Source: Lachnospiraceae bacterium (GTDB lineage Bacteria; Bacillota; Clostridia; Lachnospirales; Lachnospiraceae). From it: a stretch of DNA of 64,000 nt. The stretch covers positions 18,148 through 82,147 of the forward strand of contig JAILRH010000255.1 of assembly GCA_024698345.1 (NCBI GenBank), written 5' to 3'. The first letter of the stretch is position 1; each line of letters starts with the position of its first letter. The translations under genes and the position numbers were made by a program. The notes beneath the pieces were generated by a model. That model did not search any database and was not told the origin of the DNA. It saw only the letters and a program-made list of their open reading frames with translations. Shown in pieces: positions 57,074 to 64,000 of this stretch.

Positions 57074-59005
57074 ATGAAAACAAAAAAACTAATAGCAGGA
57101 CTATGTTCCTGTGCATTACTCGTTTCAGGGACTAATATAGCACCGACAAGTACGGTAGAGGCTGATTCTGTCTGGCTACCATTCGCTCTTGAAGCACCAA
57201 AGGATGTAGTGCTTGACTGGTTACAGGGGGGCGATTCGCCTACAACCATGCAAGTAGGATACAATATGTCTGAAGAGATGTGCAATTTTATGAAATTAAA
57301 GAGAGATGATTATGATTCATATAAAGATGTTATCGGGCAGCAAAAATATGATTCGGTCGATATATTTGCACAGATTGACTGGGCGATTGATGATCCTGAA
57401 AATGGATGGCATTACAATGATTTCTGGGATACCATGGGATATGAAGTCACAGGTGCGTATAGAGTTGGATGCTGGGACGTTATGCAAAGTAGTCCATCAG
57501 GAGATACGACGACTACTGAATGGATTATGAGAAGCGGTGGCTATGGTGATATAAATGACATCACAAATCAATATTGGTATGGCGATAATGAGAATCCGGG
57601 TCTGAAGAATCAGTTGAAAGAGGGACAGTATAATATAGTGAATGGTGAAGATTCGTCATATATTACAATTGATTACAAAGAGCATACTGTATATGTAAGA
57701 GTGCGTTACGGTGTGGAAATCGGTGATATGAATAATGGATATAGTTACACATTCTCGGATTGGTCAAATGTTGCTTCATACGGAAAAAACGGTAACGGAT
57801 TTATACCATACACAGAGAGTACCATTCCGACACCGGATCCATATGATCTTCGTATTACAGATAAGTATTTTAACAATAATCCGATAGCAGGAGTGAAAAT
57901 AAAAGTATCTGATGAATTGGCATCTCAGGTAACACAAATTGTTGCAAGAGGTGGTGCAATGTTTCTTGAAGTTGAAATGAGAGCACAGGGTACGGATAAA
58001 TGGAGATTCATTGCCGGAGATAGGAATGTATCGCCAAGTGAACTTGAGCAGCCATTGAGTTATCTTGTAGATGAGGGACAGATGATTCCTGCAGGTTCAA
58101 CATTAGAATTTAGATGCAGATTTTTCTGCTCGCAATATCCATCTTATGGAGTGGAAGCTCTTCCGGATTTGTATTCGTCATATTCAAAAACACTCACAGT
58201 GACGACTCCTGTTCAGATAGGTTCCGGCAAGAGTGTTTATGACCAAACACCTGCTAATCCGTCAACAGAAAAGCCAACAACAGCACCGGGTTCAGGAGAT
58301 TCCGGAAATAAATCAACTATCAATTCAAACGGTGATAACAAGCAGGTGGACAATGCCCCTATTTATTCAGCATTAACAGGTGCTACAAATACACAGGTTG
58401 ATAATTTTGTTGCTGCGCTTTCAAACGACAATGATCCAAAAGGAACATCTTTTGATTATCTGTTTGGAAGACAGAAGAAGTCAACAAAAAATGCAATCAC
58501 ACTTACATGGAAGAAACCTGCAAAAGCTTCTTATTTTGTTATCTACGGAACAAAATGTGGAAAGAAGAACCGTTATGTGAAAATTGGAAGTGCAACATCA
58601 ACTTCTTTTACACAGTCAGGTTTGAAGAAAGGTACATACTATAAGTTCCTTATAGGTGCATTCGATTCTAATAACAAATTACTTGGAATGTCAAATACAA
58701 TCCATATTGCAACAAAGGGTGGTAAATATGGAAACTTCAAATCAGTAACAACAGCTGCTAAGAAAAACAAAGTTACATTAGATAAGAAGGGTAAAATATT
58801 CAAACTAAAAGGAAAAGGAATTGTTGAGTCAAAGAAACTGAAAGTACCTGTACACAGAACTGTTAGATATCTTTCAACAAATAAAAAGATTGCAACAGTA
58901 GATACATCAGGAAAAGTAACTGCAAAGAAAAAAGGAAAATGTACAATAATTGTATATGCCCAAAATGGAGCGTTCAAGAAGATAACGGTAACAGTCAAAA
59001 AATAA
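57074..59005 (+). CDS. Secreted surface protein with Fn3-like and C-terminal Big2-like domain
   Basis: Signal peptide; 'AITLTWKKPAKASYFVIYGTKCGKKNRYVKIGSATSTSFTQSGLKKGTYYKFLIGAF'; 'VRYLSTNKKIATVDTSGKVTAKKKGKCTIIVYAQNGAFKKITVTVKK'. Confidence 0.75.
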   Translation: MKTKKLIAGLCSCALLVSGTNIAPTSTVEADSVWLPFALEAPKDVVLDWLQGGDSPTTMQVGYNMSEEMCNFMKLKRDDYDSYKDVIGQQKYDSVDIFAQIDWAIDDPENGWHYNDFWDTMGYEVTGAYRVGCWDVMQSSPSGDTTTTEWIMRSGGYGDINDITNQYWYGDNENPGLKNQLKEGQYNIVNGEDSSYITIDYKEHTVYVRVRYGVEIGDMNNGYSYTFSDWSNVASYGKNGNGFIPYTESTIPTPDPYDLRITDKYFNNNPIAGVKIKVSDELASQVTQIVARGGAMFLEVEMRAQGTDKWRFIAGDRNVSPSELEQPLSYLVDEGQMIPAGSTLEFRCRFFCSQYPSYGVEALPDLYSSYSKTLTVTTPVQIGSGKSVYDQTPANPSTEKPTTAPGSGDSGNKSTINSNGDNKQVDNAPIYSALTGATNTQVDNFVAALSNDNDPKGTSFDYLFGRQKKSTKNAITLTWKKPAKASYFVIYGTKCGKKNRYVKIGSATSTSFTQSGLKKGTYYKFLIGAFDSNNKLLGMSNTIHIATKGGKYGNFKSVTTAAKKNKVTLDKKGKIFKLKGKGIVESKKLKVPVHRTVRYLSTNKKIATVDTSGKVTAKKKGKCTIIVYAQNGAFKKITVTVKK

Positions 59006-59094
59006 AAAAGAGAATATAACTTAAGTGAGTTATACAAAAACAGTTGTATAAGTGAATGGGAATCATATCATTTATGCAACTGTTTTTTTGCTGG

Positions 59095-59180
59095 GACAAA
59101 AATCTGCTTAGAAAATATCGACAAAAATCTGCTTAGAAAATATCGACAAAAATCTGTTTAGAAAATATCGATAAAAATCT
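59095..59180 (+). repeat. 25-bp tandem repeat, 3.5 units
   Basis: GACAAAAATCTGCTTAGAAAATATC at 59095, 59120, 59145 (and partial at 59170). Confidence 0.92.
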
Positions 59181-59181
59181 A

Positions 59182-59210
59182 TTGATTATTTCTAAGTGAA
59201 AGTGTATAAT
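59182..59210 (+). promoter_or_regulatory. Sigma-A promoter of HMA/P-type ATPase genes
   Basis: TTGATT (59182-59187), 17-nt spacer, TATAAT (59205-59210). Confidence 0.7.
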
Positions 59211-59217
59211 ACAATTA

Positions 59218-59243
59218 AACAATTAAACAACCGTTTAATTGTT
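59218..59243. promoter_or_regulatory. Inverted-repeat operator, probably for ArsR-type repressor
   Basis: AACAATTAAAC-AACC-GTTTAATTGTT, 11-bp perfect arms just after the -10 box. Confidence 0.65.
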
Positions 59244-59378
59244 GCAAGCGCATACAAGGCACTTGTTGATAGAAATACTTATTTAATAATCATGACCAAA
59301 GAACAGAATAACAAAAATTAAGAAGTAAGTATTAATTTTATAAAAATGTAGAATTAAGAGATAATGGAGGATTAAATC

Positions 59379-59597
59379 ATGAAGAAATCGTACAAAATTG
59401 AAGTGGACTGTGCAAACTGTGCAAACAAGATGGAGGAGGCTACAAAGAAGACAGCAGGAGTTGCTGATTGTGTAGTTAATTTCATGACTCAGAAGATGAA
59501 AGTTGAGTTTGAAGAAGGAGCAGATGTTGATTCTGTTATGAAAGAGGTTCTTAAGAATTGTAAAAAGGTCGAGGACGACTGTGAAATATATTTTTAA
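59379..59597 (+). CDS. Stand-alone HMA (heavy-metal-associated) domain protein
   Basis: 'YKIEVDCANCANKMEEATKKTAGVADCVVNFMTQKMKVEF' CxxC HMA motif. Confidence 0.9.
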   Translation: MKKSYKIEVDCANCANKMEEATKKTAGVADCVVNFMTQKMKVEFEEGADVDSVMKEVLKNCKKVEDDCEIYF

Positions 59598-59598
59598 T

Positions 59599-59642
59599 TA
59601 AGAAGTAGATGTTCCCACCTCTAAACAAAGTGAAGGTGGGGT
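59599..59642 (+). repeat. Dispersed hairpin repeat family B, copy 2
   Basis: taagaagtagatgttcccacctctaaacaaagtgaaggtggggt; stem CCCACCT/AGGTGGG. Confidence 0.8.
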
Positions 59643-59680
59643 GATAAAAGTTACTATTAAATATACTGCCGGAGGTGCGT

Positions 59681-61564
59681 ATGAACAAAAAGCAAAAGAA
59701 ATTATTAACTAGAATTATTATATCCGCGATGTTAATGATTGGACTCTACTTTATGCCTGTTAAAGGGTTGGTTAGGTTTTTACTGTACCTGATACCATAT
59801 TTTGTTATAGGATATGATATTTTAAAGAAGGCATTTAAGGGCATTGTAAACAGGCAGATTTTTGATGAGAATTTTTTGATGGCGGTAGCAACGATTGGGG
59901 CCATGGCTATTGCCGTGTATGAAGACGGTGATTACACGGAAGCTATTGCGGTTATGTTGTTTTATCAGATAGGCGAGTTTTTCCAAAGTTATGCTGTCGG
60001 AAAGAGCCGAAAGAATATATCTGCATTGATGGATATCAGACCTGATTATGCAAATGTGGAAACAGAAGGTCAGATTGAACAGGTCGATCCTGACGAGGTG
60101 GAAGTTGGAACGGTTATTATTGTTAATCCGGGAGAGAAAATTCCAATTGACGGAGTTGTAGTCGAGGGACAATCCAGTGTTGATACAAGTGCGCTCACGG
60201 GCGAAAGTGTTCCAAGAGATATCGAAAAGGGAGAAGAAGTCATAAGTGGATGCATTAATCTGTCAGGAGTGCTCAAAGTCAAGACAACAAAGGAGTTTGA
60301 AGAGTCTACAGTTTCTAAGGTGTTGGAACTGGTGGAAGATTCGAGTTCGAGAAAGTCTAAGTCTGAAAACTTCATTTCAAAGTTTGCAAAGTATTATACT
60401 CCGGCGGTTTGTTACAGTGCGTTAGCATTAGCTGTATTACCTCCTATTTTTATATTGATTGTTCTTGGGGGCAATCCTATGTGGGGTTCATGGATTTACA
60501 GAGCTCTTACATTTTTGGTAATCAGTTGCCCTTGTGCATTGGTTATCAGCATTCCGCTCAGCTTCTTTGCAGGGATTGGAGGAGCAAGCCACGCAGGAGT
60601 TTTGGTTAAGGGATCTAACTATTTAGAGGCATTGGCGAAAACTAAGTATATTGTTTTTGACAAGACTGGAACTTTGACACATGGAGTGTTTGAGGTCGCG
60701 GGAGTTCATCATAATAAAAAAGAAGATGAACTGATTTTGGAGTATGCCGCGCTGGCTGAGAGTGCATCATCACATCCAATCAGCAAGAGTATTAGAAGGG
60801 CTTACGGGAAGAAAATTGATTTATCGAGAGTTAAGGATATAAAGGAAATAAGCGGAAACGGAGTTACAGCGACTATTGATGGAAAGCAGGTGGCTGTGGG
60901 AAATGATAAACTCATGAAAAGCATTGATGCAGATTATATTCCGTGCCACAGTGTTGGAACAATTATACATATTGCTATTGACGGAATATATGAAGGGCAT
61001 ATAATAATATCAGACATCATTAAATCTACATCAAAAGATGCAATTAGCAAAATGAAGGCTATGGGAATCAAACAGACAACAATGCTTACAGGTGATGCAA
61101 AAGCAGTTGCTAAGAATGTTGCTGAGGAAATTGGAGTTGATAGTTATTACGGCGAACTGTTACCGGCAGATAAGGTTGAAAAGATTGAGGAGATTCTTTC
61201 AGCCAAGGGTGCAAAAGAAATTGTTGCTTTTGTAGGTGACGGTATAAACGATGCTCCGGTTTTGTCCAGAGCAGATATTGGTATTGCTATGGGTGCCATG
61301 GGATCTGATGCTGCGATAGAGGCGGCAGACATTGTTCTTATGGATGACAATCCAATGAAGATAGTGAAGGCTATCAATATTTCAAAGAAATGTCTTCGAA
61401 TTGTATATGAGAATATTGGATTTGCGCTCTTTGTAAAGTTCGCATGTCTTATACTGGGAGCATTCGGTATTGCAAACATGTGGTTAGCCATATTTGCGGA
61501 TGTAGGTGTTATGATTATCGCAGTATTAAATGCAATAAGAGCCTTGTTTGTAGAAAAACTCTAA
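59681..61564 (+). CDS. Heavy-metal P1B-type ATPase (Zn/Cd-type), lacking N-terminal HMA
   Basis: 'SCPCALVISIPLSF', 'FDKTGTLTHGVFEV', 'SASSHPISKSI', 'MLTGDAKAVAKNVAEEIGVDSYYGELLPADKV', 'VGDGINDAPVLSRADIGIAMG'. Confidence 0.95.
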   Translation: MNKKQKKLLTRIIISAMLMIGLYFMPVKGLVRFLLYLIPYFVIGYDILKKAFKGIVNRQIFDENFLMAVATIGAMAIAVYEDGDYTEAIAVMLFYQIGEFFQSYAVGKSRKNISALMDIRPDYANVETEGQIEQVDPDEVEVGTVIIVNPGEKIPIDGVVVEGQSSVDTSALTGESVPRDIEKGEEVISGCINLSGVLKVKTTKEFEESTVSKVLELVEDSSSRKSKSENFISKFAKYYTPAVCYSALALAVLPPIFILIVLGGNPMWGSWIYRALTFLVISCPCALVISIPLSFFAGIGGASHAGVLVKGSNYLEALAKTKYIVFDKTGTLTHGVFEVAGVHHNKKEDELILEYAALAESASSHPISKSIRRAYGKKIDLSRVKDIKEISGNGVTATIDGKQVAVGNDKLMKSIDADYIPCHSVGTIIHIAIDGIYEGHIIISDIIKSTSKDAISKMKAMGIKQTTMLTGDAKAVAKNVAEEIGVDSYYGELLPADKVEKIEEILSAKGAKEIVAFVGDGINDAPVLSRADIGIAMGAMGSDAAIEAADIVLMDDNPMKIVKAINISKKCLRIVYENIGFALFVKFACLILGAFGIANMWLAIFADVGVMIIAVLNAIRALFVEKL

Positions 61565-61580
61565 TCAAAAGAGCAGAGAA

Positions 61581-61680
61581 ATAATTCATGAAGCAATGAA
61601 CAGAAAAATGCTTGCATAGTAATTATTCATGGAACAATGAACAGAAAAATGCTTGCATAATAATTATTCATGGAGCAATT
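61581..61680 (+). repeat. 41-bp tandem repeat, ~2.5 units, directly after the ATPase stop
   Basis: TTCATGGAACAATGAACAGAAAAATGCTTGCATA(A/G)TAATTA units at 61585, 61626, 61667. Confidence 0.9.
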
Positions 61681-61703
61681 AAAAATAAGAAAGGAATGCA
61701 GTT

Positions 61704-62576
61704 ATGTTTTTAATAGGAAGGAATGATCCATGCTGGTGTGGAAGTGGTAAGAAGTATAAGCAGTGCCATTTGGCATTTGATGAAAAACTCAAGCAGTTCA
61801 AGAGAGAAGGATATATAGTTCCAAAGAAAAAGATTATCAAAACTCCGGCACAGATTGAAGCGATTAAAGAAAGTGCAAAAATAAATATAGCAGTTCTTGA
61901 TTATGTGGCAGAACACATCAAAGAGGGCGTTTCAACAGAAGATATCAATACATGGGTTCATGAAGAAACTATAAGACAGGGTGCAACTCCGGCAACCCTT
62001 GGATATCAGGGATATCCAAAGTCAGTGTGTACATCAGTAAATGATGAAGTGTGTCACGGAATTCCAGATGAGAATATAATATTAAAAGATGGAGATATCA
62101 TAAATGTAGACTGCTCGACTATATATAACGGTTATTTTTCCGATTCTTCAAGAATGTTTTGCATAGGAAATGTATCTGATGAGAAAAAGAAACTTGTTGA
62201 AGATGTAAAGAAGAGTATTGAACTTGGATTGGAGCAGGTAAAACCTTGGACCACAATTGGTAATATTGGTCAGGCAATCAATGATTTTGCAACAGAACAG
62301 GGATATTCAGTTGTCCGAGAAATCGGCGGACACGGTGTCGGACTTGAGTTTCATGAGGATCCATGGGTTGGCTATGTTACAAAGCGTGATACCGGAATGC
62401 TTATGGTACCGGGAATGATGTTTACAATAGAGCCAATGATTAATATGGGAAGACCTGAAATTTATCAGGATGCTGATAACGGTTGGACTATATATACTGA
62501 GGATGGCTCTCCTTCTGCACAGTGGGAAGTTCAGGTGCTTGTAACAGAAGACGGATATGAGATTATATCTTATTAA
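61704..62576 (+). CDS. map: Methionine aminopeptidase with N-terminal SEC-C zinc motif
   Basis: 'IGRNDPCWCGSGKKYKQCH' followed by type I MetAP body 'VCHGIPDENIILKDGDIINVDCSTIYNGYFSDSSRMF', 'GGHGVGLEFHEDPWV'. Confidence 0.95.
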   Translation: MFLIGRNDPCWCGSGKKYKQCHLAFDEKLKQFKREGYIVPKKKIIKTPAQIEAIKESAKINIAVLDYVAEHIKEGVSTEDINTWVHEETIRQGATPATLGYQGYPKSVCTSVNDEVCHGIPDENIILKDGDIINVDCSTIYNGYFSDSSRMFCIGNVSDEKKKLVEDVKKSIELGLEQVKPWTTIGNIGQAINDFATEQGYSVVREIGGHGVGLEFHEDPWVGYVTKRDTGMLMVPGMMFTIEPMINMGRPEIYQDADNGWTIYTEDGSPSAQWEVQVLVTEDGYEIISY

Positions 62577-62906
62577 CGGATTTGAACTGGCATTGCTGAA
62601 AGACTGAATAATTACAATTAGCTGAATTAACAGTGAAAAGATAAAAAGTGAATCAAATCAACTTAATTATTGGCGAAAAGTAGAAAAAAAGTGGCGAAAA
62701 ACAACGAAAAATGGTGAGAAATCTTTATAATTATAAAAATACCAAAAATATTCGAAAAAACACACTTTTTTCATAATTAATCTGTATTATTACATACTAA
62801 AGAGAAAACAATCACATTTTGTTAATCTTTTGTTAATAATTTATTTACAATTGAACATGACGAAACACTTGTAATCAAAGCTTGAATATGTCAGAAAGGA
62901 GTATAG

Positions 62907-63407
62907 ATGGCAGAGTTAGTTGTGTATTTTTCAAGAGCTGACGAAAACTATTTTGGGGGAGACATACGTAGCGTAGGTGTGGGTAATACAGAAAAAATCG
63001 CATCAATGATTGAGGAAGTAACTGGTGCAGACAGTTTCAAAATTGAGCCAAGCAATCCTTATTCACAGAATTATTATGAATGTGTAGAGGAAGCTAAGGC
63101 TGATTTGCAGAACGATGCACGTCCGGATATCAAAGGATATTTGGATAATATAGAAGATTATAATACTGTTTATATCGGATATCCAAATTACTGCGGAACA
63201 ATGCCGATGCATGTATTTACTTTCTTGGAGCATTACAATTTTTCAGGAAAGAATATCAAACCGTTTTGTACCCATGAGGGTGACGGGTTTGGACAGAGTG
63301 TAGACGATATTAAGAGAATCTGTCCGGGAGCTGTTGTTGAGAGAGGGCTTGCTATAAAAGGAGACGCTATCGGAACAGCAAAAAAAGCAATTGAAAACTG
63401 GGTATAA
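62907..63407 (+). CDS. Flavodoxin family protein
   Basis: 'LVVYFSRADENYFGG...GNTEKIASMIEE', 'YNTVYIGYPNYCGTMPMHVFTFLEHYNFSGKNIKPFCTHEGDGFG'. Confidence 0.9.
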   Translation: MAELVVYFSRADENYFGGDIRSVGVGNTEKIASMIEEVTGADSFKIEPSNPYSQNYYECVEEAKADLQNDARPDIKGYLDNIEDYNTVYIGYPNYCGTMPMHVFTFLEHYNFSGKNIKPFCTHEGDGFGQSVDDIKRICPGAVVERGLAIKGDAIGTAKKAIENWV

Positions 63408-63561
63408 ACAGTTTATTGTCAGTTGAGAAACTATATAAGAAGTCGAGTGAATATAATTTTTTTCGCCGACACAATTGGATGATAAAATGATATGAGGGCT
63501 GTTGCATTAACAAAAGGTTAGTGCGGCGGCTTTTCTTTTTGTATTGAACTATTCTTTTTGT

Positions 63562-63725
63562 GTAACTATTCAGCTTTTCAGCAATGCCAGCTCGAATCCG
63601 CAGATCTGCTTAGCTTTCGTGATTTTCATCCTTCGGATATCAAATCACTTTCGCTCGCGACAAAAAAAAGTTTTGTCGCGTATCTCGCTGATTTGGGTTC
63701 CCCAAATACATAAAAGAATAGTTAC
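63562..63725. repeat. Multi-hairpin element bounded by 10-bp perfect inverted repeats
   Basis: GTAACTATTC (63562-63571) / GAATAGTTAC (63716-63725); internal palindromes at 63600-63609, 63619-63648, 63656-63680, 63691-63707. Confidence 0.7.
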
Positions 63726-63799
63726 ATTTAAATAACAAAAAACGCCCAAAATAGAAAAATAAAATAAAAAATAAAAAATAAAAAAATCAAAAAAAAGTG

Positions 63800-63828
63800 T
63801 TGACAGATGTTGTTTGAGGTGTTAATAT
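63800..63828 (+). promoter_or_regulatory. Strong promoter of probable rRNA operon
   Basis: TTGACA (63800-63805), 17-nt spacer, TAATAT (63823-63828), preceded by A-tracts; downstream sequence 'gaacattgataattaaacagcaa...' resembles Lachnospiraceae rrn leaders. Confidence 0.65.
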
Positions 63829-63835
63829 ATCAGAG

Positions 63836-64000
63836 TTGCTGCTGAACAAGACAGCAGAACAACACAGGAACATTGATAATTAAACAGCAACCATCCCTGA
63901 AAATTTCAAGAATAAATTTTCAGCGAACATCATCGAAAGATGATTTTCCAAAACAGTAATTGATGGAAGAATGGCTAACGTCATTCTGAAATGGATTAAA
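63836..64000 (+). other. Probable 5' leader of a 16S rRNA gene that begins just outside the window
   Basis: Leader-like sequence following a strong promoter with no ORF; 16S start not within window. Confidence 0.5.

Noticed and set aside
63544-63735. 63-aa ORF
   Set aside because: Lies across the multi-hairpin element; no RBS or recognisable product.

Overview
The window looks like a chromosomal segment of a Gram-positive, low-GC Lachnospiraceae-like Firmicute; this taxonomic call is inferred from codon/AT style, gene families and the rRNA-leader sequence. Its centrepiece is a ~29 kb cell-surface locus (about 2.1-31.1 kb). That locus has two SipW/ER-type signal peptidases (Ser/His catalytic motifs) and at least six TasA/camelysin-like exported proteins with a shared 'AW[FL]' segment after the hydrophobic anchor. 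It also has two very large secreted proteins (~1,596 aa and 3,474 aa). Embedded between the two peptidases is an unexpected pair: a membrane-anchored McrB-like AAA+ ATPase and a DUF2357-like/charged-coiled-coil protein. I consider this the best candidate for an undescribed system (ATPase-assisted assembly or quality control of SipW-dependent surface fibres). Flanking genes: a two-component system and a degenerate EAL protein (left); a Big2 protein, a sortase with a non-canonical substrate, a small orphan capsule-type set (Wzz, BY-kinase, CapD-like, CapF-like), two phenylacetate-CoA ligases, IorAB, a GH64-like glucanase, a metal ArsR/HMA/P-type ATPase set, SEC-C methionine aminopeptidase and a flavodoxin (right). 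The window ends in what appears to be an rRNA operon promoter/leader. Non-coding DNA carries several unusual structures: a five-unit ~85 bp hairpin array with changing stems at 55.78-56.2 kb, a cluster of short perfect hairpins inside 10-bp inverted repeats just before the rRNA promoter, two dispersed hairpin families, several tandem repeats directly after stop codons, and an elaborate promoter with a cre-like site in front of the predicted major fibre subunit. No searches or folding programs were run; all family names are by motif recognition.
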